NCBI GenBank assembly: GCA_046262735.1 | Contig: JBHEMD010000039.1 | Location: 1-5,089, forward strand | Direction of reading: 5' to 3' | DNA from: AV17 sp046262735 | Lineage (GTDB): Bacteria; Verrucomicrobiota; Verrucomicrobiia; Chthoniobacterales; UBA10450 | DNA length: 5,089 nucleotides | Shown: positions 1 through 5,089 of the stretch, in pieces | Layout of the letters: the number at the start of each line of letters is the position of its first letter | How positions within the stretch are numbered: the stretch's first letter is position 1 | Program-made: the position numbers and the translations under genes | The notes under the pieces: generated by a model | The model's input: only the letters and a program-made list of their open reading frames with translations | Databases searched by the model: none | What the model was told of the DNA's origin: nothing

Positions 1-46
1 ACGCCGCGCTGCGGCGTCCGCGCTCAGCGCCGCGCGACGACCCTAC
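1..46. repeat. Partial REP/BIME-like palindromic element (left edge cut)
   Basis: Two adjacent hairpins are visible. The first pairs ACGCCGC (1-7) with GCGGCGT (11-17) around a GCT loop. The second pairs GCGC (20-23) with GCGC (27-30) around TCA, and CGTC (15-18) can pair with GACG (36-39) around it. The block ends in CTAC (43-46), which is GTAG on the minus strand. This is the same architecture as the elements at 1489-1560 and 3280-3328, so the matching left GTAG foot probably lies just before base 1. It sits 42 nt upstream of mgtE. Assigning it to the REP class is inference from structure; the stem sequences differ from the other copies. Confidence 0.5.
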
Positions 47-88
47 CAATCGATTGCGCCTCTTTCGGCCGGGTGTTACAAACGCCAC

Positions 89-1486
89 ATGGTCGGCAAA
101 CTTTTAGGACCGGAGATCAGGAGCTTGATCGACGCGCGCGATTTCAACGCGCTGCGTGAGCTGTTCAAGGAATGGCCGCCGGCTGATGTCGCGGACGTGA
201 TCCTCGATCTTCCCGAAGACGAACCGGTCATCATCTTCCGCGTCTTGCCGGCCGGACTGGCGGCGGACGTTTTCGAATACATCGGGATCGAGGAGCAGCA
301 AAAGCTGCTGCGCGCAATGGCGCACGAACAGGTCGTCGCCATTCTCAACGAAATGTCGCCGGACGATCGCACGGCGTTGCTCGAGGAATTGCCGAGCGAA
401 GCGGCGCGCCAGTTGATCAAACTGCTTACGCCGGAGGAACGCCGCATCGCGCAAGCGCTGCTCGGTTATCCCGAAGGCAGCGTCGGCCGGTTAATGACGC
501 CGGATTTTATCGCCATCCATGAAGATTGGACGGTGCAGCAAGTCCTCGATTTCATCCGCGAATACGGACGCGACAGCGAAACGCTGAACATCATTTACGT
601 GGTTGACGATCATAACCGCTTGATCGACGACGTGCGCATTCGCGAATTCCTGCTCCGGCCGCTCGACACGAAAGTGAGCGAGATTCGCGATCACAACTTC
701 GTGTCTTTGAAAGTGAACAACCCGCAGGAGGAAGCGCTCAATCTTTTCCGCAAATACGACCGTGCCGCCTTGCCCGTGCTCGATTCCAACGGCGTGCTCG
801 TCGGCATCGTCACAAGCGACGACATGCTCGACGTTGCCGAGGAAGAAGCGACCGAGGATATCCAAAAATTCGGCGGCATGGAAGCGCTCGACGAGCCTTA
901 CATGCGGATCTCACTCTGGCGCATGGTGCGGAAACGCGCCGGCTGGCTCATCATTTTATTTCTCGGCGAAATGCTCACCGCCACCGCGATGGCGAATTAT
1001 CAACACGAGCTGGCCAAGGCGCTCGTCCTCGCGCTGTTTTTGCCGCTGATTATTTCGAGTGGCGGCAATTCCGGGTCGCAGGCCTCGACGCTCATGATCC
1101 GGGCAATGGCGCTGGGTGAAGTGACGCTGCGCGATTGGTGGAAGGTGATGCGGCGCGAAGTGCAGGCCGGCCTTTTCTTAGGCGTAATTCTTGGAATCAT
1201 CGGGATCATCCGCGTCGGTTCGTGGGCGATTGCCGATGAACACTATTTCCATCATCAGCCTTACGGCGAACACTGGCCGCTGGTCGCGCTCACTGTCGGC
1301 ATCGCGCTCGTCGGTGTAGTTTTGTGGGGCACGCTTTCCGGCTCAATGCTGCCCTTCCTTCTCCGCCGCGTCGGCGCCGACCCGGCGACGTCCTCCGCGC
1401 CCTTCGTCGCGACACTTGTCGATGTTACCGGGCTCGTTATTTATTTCAGCATTGCGCTGTTGATCATGCGCGGCGCCATGCTGTAA
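89..1486 (+). CDS. mgtE: Magnesium transporter MgtE (full length)
   Basis: Inner-membrane Mg2+ channel/transporter, known in this family to work as a homodimer gated by cytosolic Mg2+. At 465 residues it is of normal length and has all expected parts. These are an acidic helical MgtE N domain (about 5-130), two CBS domains (about 138-196 and 199-258), a connecting 'plug' helix (about 255-278) and a C-terminal membrane domain with about five hydrophobic segments (about 285-302, 310-325, 358-377, 396-418, 436-460). The family signature GGNSGSQ is at 325-331, preceded by a hydrophobic LPLIISS. The last helix carries the DVTG motif with Asp445, matching the pore aspartate of characterised MgtE. 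The ATG at 89 is the first in-frame ATG visible in the window, and it gives a normal family N-terminus. No Shine-Dalgarno sequence precedes it, and no Mg2+ riboswitch fits in the 88-nt leader. The stop codon is 2 nt before a palindromic repeat. Confidence 0.97.
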   Translation: MVGKLLGPEIRSLIDARDFNALRELFKEWPPADVADVILDLPEDEPVIIFRVLPAGLAADVFEYIGIEEQQKLLRAMAHEQVVAILNEMSPDDRTALLEELPSEAARQLIKLLTPEERRIAQALLGYPEGSVGRLMTPDFIAIHEDWTVQQVLDFIREYGRDSETLNIIYVVDDHNRLIDDVRIREFLLRPLDTKVSEIRDHNFVSLKVNNPQEEALNLFRKYDRAALPVLDSNGVLVGIVTSDDMLDVAEEEATEDIQKFGGMEALDEPYMRISLWRMVRKRAGWLIILFLGEMLTATAMANYQHELAKALVLALFLPLIISSGGNSGSQASTLMIRAMALGEVTLRDWWKVMRREVQAGLFLGVILGIIGIIRVGSWAIADEHYFHHQPYGEHWPLVALTVGIALVGVVLWGTLSGSMLPFLLRRVGADPATSSAPFVATLVDVTGLVIYFSIALLIMRGAML

Positions 1487-1488
1487 GG

Positions 1489-1560
1489 GTAGGCGCGGTC
1501 TGACCGCGGATGGCGAACGCCGGGAGAAATCCGCTCGCCGGGGTCACCGACCCCGGTTAC
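1489..1560. repeat. BIME-like element: paired hairpins with a GTAG foot
   Basis: The element starts with GTAG (1489-1492). It is followed by a hairpin CGCGGT/ACCGCG (1494-1499 with 1503-1508). A short GGC/GCC hairpin lies in the middle (1512-1514 with 1519-1521). The last hairpin is a perfect 8-bp stem, CCGGGGTC/GACCCCGG (1538-1545 with 1549-1556, loop ACC). It closes with TTAC (1557-1560), one base off the CTAC expected for an inverted GTAG foot. It fills most of the 87-nt gap between mgtE and the DUF47 gene. It could attenuate read-through or stabilise the upstream mRNA, but no T-tract follows, so it is not called a terminator. The 111-residue reading frame beginning in it at 1510 is a shadow of the DUF47 gene. 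Confidence 0.65.
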
Positions 1561-1573
1561 AACTTCAGAAGTC

Positions 1574-2212
1574 ATGTTTTCAATCGGCCGATTCCTCGGG
1601 CACGACGAAAAATTTTACGATTTGCTCGAGGCGAGCGCGAAACAGGCCGACACCAGCGTACATCACCTGGTCGATCTTTTGGCCAAGATCGACAACCAGG
1701 ATTCCGTTCAGGATCTGGAGGCGTTTGCCGCGAGCCGGCGCGAAGACAAACGCATAACCCAGCAGCTGACCGAGGAGCTCACCAAAACCTTCATCACGCC
1801 GATCGAGCGCGAAGACATTCAGGCGCTGGCCGCGTCGCTTTATAAAATACCGAAGACGGTCGAAAAAATCGGGGAGCGGATGCTGATTTCTCCGCAGGAC
1901 CTGCCGAAACTGAGTTTTAGGAAACAAGTGCAACTGCTCGATCAAGCGGCGGAAGCGGTCCTGTCTATGGTCAAGCAACTGCGCAAAGGAATGAACATTC
2001 GCACTGCCCGTGAGATGAATGCGCGATTGCAAACAATCGAAGGTGAGTCGGACGAACTTGAGCTGGAACTTTTACGCGACCTTTATCACGGCAATTACGA
2101 TCCGAAACACATCATCTTTTTGCGCGACCTTTACGAGCTGCTCGAAAAGGTGATCGACCGTTGCCGGGACGCCGGCAATGTCGTCCTCCAAGTCGTCTTG
2201 AAGCACACGTAG
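1574..2212 (+). CDS. DUF47 / PhoU-like protein, partner of the Pit transporter
   Basis: A 212-residue, almost entirely helical cytosolic protein of the DUF47 (PhoU-like, 'Pit accessory') family, with normal family length and no membrane segment. The family hallmark TFITPIERED is at 72-81. A second acidic helix, LYELLEKVIDRCRDA, is at 186-200 and corresponds to the conserved E..xDRC.D block of the C-terminal repeat. Unlike many members, the N-terminal repeat reads LYKIPK (89-94) where an Asp-rich LDDI..D is common, so one presumed metal-binding half is not acidic. It starts 27 nt before pit. Family members are thought to modulate the adjacent Pit transporter, but the mechanism is poorly defined. 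The ATG at 1574 yields the usual MFSIGRFLG N-terminus; AGAAG lies only 2 nt upstream, too close for a standard ribosome binding site. Its TAG stop lies in a GTAG that may belong to a short repeat. Confidence 0.92.
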   Translation: MFSIGRFLGHDEKFYDLLEASAKQADTSVHHLVDLLAKIDNQDSVQDLEAFAASRREDKRITQQLTEELTKTFITPIEREDIQALAASLYKIPKTVEKIGERMLISPQDLPKLSFRKQVQLLDQAAEAVLSMVKQLRKGMNIRTAREMNARLQTIEGESDELELELLRDLYHGNYDPKHIIFLRDLYELLEKVIDRCRDAGNVVLQVVLKHT

Positions 2213-2231
2213 CCTGCGCGGTCGCGGCGCA
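2209..2231 (+). repeat. Possible single degenerate REP between the DUF47 gene and pit
   Basis: GTAG (2209-2212) is followed by an imperfect palindrome in which TGCGC (2215-2219) can pair with GCGCA (2227-2231) around a 7-nt loop. It shares the core CGCGGTC (2217-2223) with the first hairpin of the 1489-1560 element. The last three bases of GTAG are the stop codon of the DUF47 gene. There is only one hairpin and no opposing CTAC foot, so this could be chance in GC-rich DNA. Confidence 0.3.
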
Positions 2232-2239
2232 AGATCGAC

Positions 2240-3274
2240 ATGTTGCTTTTCATCATCGTCGTCCTGGCGGCGATCATCTTTGAATACAGCAATGGTTTTC
2301 ATGACGCGGCCAACGCCATCGCCACCGTTGTCTCGACGAAAGTTCTCACCCCGCGCCAAGCCATCGCCATGGCGGCGTTTTTCAATCTGACCGGCGCACT
2401 GCTCGGCGGCGCCGTCGCTGCGACCGTCGGCAAAGGTTTGATCGATACCCAAATCGTCACGATGGGCACCGTGCTCAGCGCGGTGCTCGCGGCCTTCGCT
2501 TGGAACATGACCACGTGGTGGTTTGGCTTGCCTTCGAGCTCGAGCCACGCGCTGATCGGCGGTTTGTGCGGTGCGGCGCTCGCCACCGCGCATGGCGACT
2601 GGTCGGTCATCAAATGGCAGGCTGGCCTCTGGCCAAAGGTGATCGTGCCGATGATCATCTCGCCGATCGCCGGTTTTGTCCTGGGCGGCGTCGTCATGCT
2701 CGTACTTTTCATCATCCTCCACCGCTTCACGCCGTTTTTTGTCCATTCGCTCTTTGGCAAACTGCAAATCGTCAGCGCGGCCTGGATGGCGCACAGCCAC
2801 GGCACGAACGACGCGCAGAAAACGATGGGGATCATCACCCTCGCCCTCTTTACCGGAACGCAAGCCGGCCGGTTCGAGCATGTACCGTGGTGGCTCGAAT
2901 TTCTACGAACCCCGGTGTTTGTTTTGCCGCTCTGGGTAAAGATCGTTTGCGCCGCGACGATGGCCGTCGGCACGGCCGCAGGCGGCTGGCGCATCATCCG
3001 CACTCTCGGACATCGCGTGGTCAAACTGCAACCCGTCCACGGTTTCGCCGCCGAAACCAGCGCCGCGCTCATTATTCAAGGCGCGAGTTTATACGGCATC
3101 CCGCTGTCCACCACTCATGTCATCTCCACTTCGATCATGGGCGTCGGCACGGTCAAGCGCTTCAGCGGAATGCGCTGGACCCTCGTCGAAACAATCGTCT
3201 GGGCCTGGCTCTTCACTCTCCCTACTACCGGCCTGATTGGGTACGCGCTTGAACGCGCCGTCGCCGCGTTGTGA
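2240..3274 (+). CDS. pit: PiT-family inorganic phosphate transporter (low affinity)
   Basis: Integral inner-membrane permease of the PiT (PHO-4, TC 2.A.20) family. Bacterial members generally import phosphate as a neutral metal-phosphate complex in symport with protons. At 344 residues it matches the compact bacterial form. The internal duplication is clear. The first half has NGFHDAANAIATVVSTKVL (18-36) and GLPSSSSHALIGG (96-108). The second half has the matching HGTNDAQKTMGIIT (187-200) and GIPLSTTHVISTSIMG (286-301). These paired N/H..D..N and S..SH/TTH motifs form the phosphate site in the family. About ten hydrophobic segments are present, with a cytosolic-looking stretch around 251-268. 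The start at 2240 puts the first membrane helix at residues 1-15. The upstream DUF47 gene ends 27 nt away, so the two are almost certainly co-transcribed. The gene ends 5 nt before a palindromic repeat that separates it from the opposing genes. Confidence 0.97.
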   Translation: MLLFIIVVLAAIIFEYSNGFHDAANAIATVVSTKVLTPRQAIAMAAFFNLTGALLGGAVAATVGKGLIDTQIVTMGTVLSAVLAAFAWNMTTWWFGLPSSSSHALIGGLCGAALATAHGDWSVIKWQAGLWPKVIVPMIISPIAGFVLGGVVMLVLFIILHRFTPFFVHSLFGKLQIVSAAWMAHSHGTNDAQKTMGIITLALFTGTQAGRFEHVPWWLEFLRTPVFVLPLWVKIVCAATMAVGTAAGGWRIIRTLGHRVVKLQPVHGFAAETSAALIIQGASLYGIPLSTTHVISTSIMGVGTVKRFSGMRWTLVETIVWAWLFTLPTTGLIGYALERAVAAL

Positions 3275-3279
3275 TCCCT

Positions 3280-3328
3280 GTAGCCGCGTCGCTGTGCGAC
3301 GCGAATCCGACCGCAGGCCGGCTGCTAC
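3280..3328. repeat. BIME-like element between convergent genes; possible bidirectional terminator
   Basis: The element runs from GTAG (3280-3283) to CTAC (3325-3328), which are exact inverted complements. Inside are two hairpins. The first is a perfect 8-bp stem CGCGTCGC/GCGACGCG (3285-3292 with 3296-3303, loop TGT). The second is a 6-bp stem, CCGACC with GGCCGG (3307-3312 with 3316-3321, loop GCA), with one mismatch that becomes a G-T(U) pair on the minus strand. It occupies nearly the whole space between the ends of pit and the 109-residue gene and includes the latter's stop codon. The position suits a two-way transcription stop, but there are no flanking T-tracts, so that role is only a guess. 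Confidence 0.75.
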
Positions 3329-3654
3329 AAATCATCCGGCGGCTTAATCCCGAACTTCTCGAACATGTTTTTGATCCGCTGTCGTTTCTCCGGCGTGTCC
3401 AGCCGCGCCTCCTCGGGATACTCCGCCCAAAACAGCAAGTCGCGATAATCGCGCTTCGCTACGGCAACGAACTCACGCACTTTCTCTTCGTCTCCCCCGC
3501 TGAGCTTCAAAATCGCAAGCTGCACGCGCTCCCGTTCCCGCTCGTAAGATTCGACGCCATAAGTGTCGAGCAACTCCAGCACCCGCCCCCAACTGCTGTT
3601 GGGAAAAGATGCTTCTGCTACTGCTACAACCTCATCGCGAGTGTGCGCCATCAT
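3325..3654 (-). CDS. Small conserved-looking helical protein of unknown function
   Basis: 109 residues, highly charged and predicted mainly helical, with no signal peptide, membrane segment or recognisable catalytic motif. I recognise the general type (small bacterial hypothetical proteins with a segment like AILKLSGGDEEKVREFV followed by YRDLLFWAEYPEE) but know no function. Segments that look conserved are 44-60 and 70-82, followed by a basic/amphipathic tail at 86-103. Two ATG codons stand in tandem at the start (3654 and 3651), so the exact first residue is uncertain by one; no clear ribosome binding site is present. It begins 15 nt after the secreted NTF2-like gene on the same strand, suggesting one transcript. 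Its stop codon TAG is part of the GTAG foot of the repeat at 3280-3328. It may be a cytosolic regulator or structural protein; nothing in the sequence decides. Confidence 0.82.
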   Translation of the reverse strand: MMAHTRDEVVAVAEASFPNSSWGRVLELLDTYGVESYERERERVQLAILKLSGGDEEKVREFVAVAKRDYRDLLFWAEYPEEARLDTPEKRQRIKNMFEKFGIKPPDDL

Positions 3655-3669
3655 TGAGCCCGCATTAGA

Positions 3670-4158
3670 TCACTTCGCTGGCTTTTCAGGCTCTGGCATG
3701 GACATCCCACCGATAATGCGCCAGTCCTTTCCGCTCCGGAGCCACGCATGTGTGATCCGGAGCGTGTGCGGCGCTCCACTGCCGCCCTTGTCCACCCATT
3801 TGAACGTTACCCAATAGCACGCCAAAGCGTTGTCCCCGGTCACCTGCATCGCCGCAGGTTTAAACTCGATCGTCTTGAACGCCAGACCTCTGCTGGTTTG
3901 CGAGGTGATCCAATCGGTGATGTGATCTTTGCGGACAGGTACCGCGCTGACCGACGGCCAACCGAGGAAATCCTTGTGCCATAAGTCGGAATAGGCCGCC
4001 AGGTCATTGTTCTCGACGTAGCGCCAATATGCGCGCTCAAGGTCCCAAAGTGTCCGCTCCTCCTCTGATGCCCGTGATGGACTCGTCGGCTCGGACGAAA
4101 GGATGTGCTCCGCGCTGCCGAGCAAACAAGCGCAAAACAAGAAAACGCAGAGACGCAT
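3670..4158 (-). CDS. Secreted SnoaL/DUF4440-type NTF2-like protein
   Basis: 162 residues with an N-terminal signal peptide: Arg2, a hydrophobic core at 3-14, and a probable signal peptidase I site after GSA (14-16). Cysteines at 9 and 11 do not form a good lipobox (FCAC rather than L-x-G/A-C), so an outer-membrane lipoprotein is less likely. The mature part has the NTF2-like cone-fold pattern. It opens with the helix LWDLERAYWRYVENND (37-52) followed by DLWHKDFLGWP (58-68). Strands follow at about 101-121, and the hallmark ending HAWLRSGKDWRIIGGMS is at 137-153. Such domains bind small ligands or act as simple isomerase/dehydratase-like enzymes; the substrate cannot be read from the sequence. 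The ATG is the one that places the signal peptide correctly. It lies 67 nt after the oxidoreductase gene and 15 nt before the small helical protein gene. A perfect 6-bp inverted repeat sits just upstream of the start. Confidence 0.86.
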   Translation of the reverse strand: MRLCVFLFCACLLGSAEHILSSEPTSPSRASEEERTLWDLERAYWRYVENNDLAAYSDLWHKDFLGWPSVSAVPVRKDHITDWITSQTSRGLAFKTIEFKPAAMQVTGDNALACYWVTFKWVDKGGSGAPHTLRITHAWLRSGKDWRIIGGMSMPEPEKPAK

Positions 4159-4160
4159 TG

Positions 4161-4178
4161 GTCTAACGAGATTTAGAC
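4161..4178. promoter_or_regulatory. Inverted repeat directly upstream of the NTF2-like gene start
   Basis: GTCTAA (4161-4166) and TTAGAC (4173-4178) form a perfect 6-bp inverted repeat with a 6-nt spacer, ending 2 nt before the start codon of the minus-strand gene at 3670-4158. In RNA it would fold over the spot where a ribosome binding site would be. In DNA it could be a dimeric regulator's operator. It is more AT-rich than the surroundings. An exact 6+6 match can arise by chance, so the regulatory role is unproven. Confidence 0.3.
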
Positions 4179-4225
4179 TGAACTATTCCCTCTATCCAGC
4201 TTAGCGGCGCCTGTGCCGGGAGAAA

Positions 4226-5089
4226 CTATGTCTTAATCGCGACCCACTCGTTGCCGGCGCGGGAGTCGGCCACGGCCTGGACGACGCGCATGTAGCGGGC
4301 GCCTTCCTCAAAATTCGGGCGCGGTCGAATGCGGCCTTTGGATTTGACGGCGGCGATGAAATCGTCTTCCACGCGCCACTCCGTCATCAGCTCGGGCGGT
4401 ACATCGACATCTTCCAAGTCGCGCGCGCCGTACTTGACTGAGCGGATCCGCTCATCGGTGAAATCATAAATTAACGCGCCGCGATCGCCGTAAATTTCCA
4501 GGCAATCGCTGGGAGCGCCGGCATGCACGCTGCTGAACTCCAACATTCCTTCGGCGCCGTTCTCGAACGTGCAGAGCACGTTGAGCATGTCGGGAATGAT
4601 CACCCGATAGCCGCGGCGCTCCGGCTGCAAAATTTTTCCGTGCGCGAAGACGCCGCTGATGCTGCCGAGCCAGCGCTGCAGGACTTCGACATAAATCCCA
4701 AACGTGAGCACGTTGAGCCCGCTGATCTCGATCTTTTGCCGCCAATGCGCCGGCGCTTCGGGATTGAGATAGGCGTCGGTGAAACTTTGCAGCCGCACAT
4801 TGTGCAAACGGCCGATGTAATTTTCGGCGAGCAGCTTTTTGATCAGTAGATCGCCCCGCATTCCAAACGGCGGCGGACAGAGCATCGTGACCAGCTCGGG
4901 ATAACGTTTCGACGCGGCGAGCATTTCTTCGGCTTCGGCCAAATCCATCGCCATCCGCGCCTGACAAAAAACGTGTTTCCCCGCTTCGAGCGCGGAGATC
5001 GTGACCGCGGAATGCATGTAAGGCGGCGTGCCGATCCAGATCGCGACAATGTCTTCAATTGCGAGGAGGTCGGCCCAGTTCGCCATCGG
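4226..5089 (-). CDS. Gfo/Idh/MocA-family oxidoreductase, N-terminus outside the window, atypical catalytic motifs
   Basis: A probable NAD(P)-dependent sugar or polyol dehydrogenase-type protein. The frame stays open to the window edge (a Pro codon precedes the Met at 5084-5086), and the N-terminal GxGxxG nucleotide-binding segment is absent. That Met is therefore almost certainly internal and roughly 60 residues are missing. Numbering from it, the end of the Rossmann domain is at 1-60 (IVAIWIGTPPYMHSAVTISA, then LEAGKHVFC). The C-terminal alpha/beta domain follows from about 95, ending in the usual helix RYMRVVQAVADSRA (264-277). The normal EKP motif is replaced by QAR (42-44). In the GG..xDxxxH catalytic block, Asp and His are replaced by Thr128 and Tyr132. 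The protein may thus have different chemistry or serve a binding role. It is followed after 67 nt by the NTF2-like gene on the same strand. Family membership is secure; the substrate is unknown. Confidence 0.93.
   Translation of the reverse strand, partial: PMANWADLLAIEDIVAIWIGTPPYMHSAVTISALEAGKHVFCQARMAMDLAEAEEMLAASKRYPELVTMLCPPPFGMRGDLLIKKLLAENYIGRLHNVRLQSFTDAYLNPEAPAHWRQKIEISGLNVLTFGIYVEVLQRWLGSISGVFAHGKILQPERRGYRVIIPDMLNVLCTFENGAEGMLEFSSVHAGAPSDCLEIYGDRGALIYDFTDERIRSVKYGARDLEDVDVPPELMTEWRVEDDFIAAVKSKGRIRPRPNFEEGARYMRVVQAVADSRAGNEWVAIKT

Noticed and set aside
54..81. TTGCGC and TTACAA with 16-nt spacing as a sigma-70-type promoter for mgtE
   Set aside because: Too few matches to consensus, and promoter consensus in this lineage is unknown to me.
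1..88. Mg2+ riboswitch (M-box or ykkC-like) ahead of mgtE
   Set aside because: The leader is short and its structure is explained by the palindromic repeat; no conserved riboswitch core is recognisable.
1510..1845. A plus-strand open frame starting in the intergenic repeat
   Set aside because: Begins within a palindromic element and overlaps the well-supported DUF47 gene in another frame; Arg-rich, with no domain.
2072..2881. A 269-codon minus-strand open frame with many Asp/Arg/His residues
   Set aside because: It lies entirely opposite the DUF47 gene end and the strongly supported pit gene. Its low-complexity composition is what antisense of GC-rich membrane-protein DNA gives.
2500..3252. 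A 250-codon plus-strand open frame inside pit
   Set aside because: Arg/His-rich shadow of pit in another frame, with no family resemblance.
4205..4218. CGGC/GCCG hairpin after the oxidoreductase stop as a terminator
   Set aside because: Only a 4-bp stem with a 6-nt loop and no T-tract on the minus strand; not distinguishable from chance in GC-rich DNA.
5084..5086. Met codon as the true start of the oxidoreductase
   Set aside because: It would remove the GxGxxG part of the Rossmann fold, and the frame continues upstream to the window edge, so the real start is outside.

Overview
This is a GC-rich bacterial window with six protein genes and almost no spare DNA. The style fits a soil-type Verrucomicrobiota (Chthoniobacter/Udaeobacter-like) or similar deep-branching Gram-negative: start sites without clear Shine-Dalgarno sequences, GTAG-footed palindromic repeats between genes, a secreted NTF2-like protein and a Gfo/Idh/MocA-type oxidoreductase. 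The taxonomic call is an inference from general resemblance and is only moderately secure.

Left half, plus strand (89-3274). Three genes run in one direction: mgtE (magnesium channel/transporter), a DUF47/PhoU-like helical protein, and pit (low-affinity phosphate transporter). DUF47 plus Pit is a classic pair, and Pit proteins generally take up phosphate as a neutral metal-phosphate complex. A magnesium importer beside them therefore makes a coherent Mg2+/phosphate uptake cluster. Whether all three share a transcript is open, because an 87-nt gap with a palindromic repeat lies between mgtE and the DUF47 gene.

Right half, minus strand (3325-5089). Reading from the right edge leftwards there is a Gfo/Idh/MocA-family oxidoreductase (5' end outside the window), a secreted SnoaL/DUF4440-like protein and a small uncharacterised helical protein. 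The gaps are 67 and 15 nt, so the last two are probably co-transcribed. The two halves converge at 3275-3324.

Intergenic structure. Paired hairpins bounded by GTAG on the left and CTAC (or a near match) on the right lie at 1489-1560 and 3280-3328. A partial one lies at 1-46 and a weak single-hairpin candidate at 2209-2231. They look like REP/BIME elements of the kind mobilised by REP-associated tyrosine transposases (RAYTs). At 3325-3327 the foot of the element supplies the stop codon of the neighbouring gene.

No new multi-gene system is evident. The points most worth following are the repeat family with its stop-codon overlap, and the oxidoreductase, which has lost the usual catalytic Lys and the Asp/His pair of its family.
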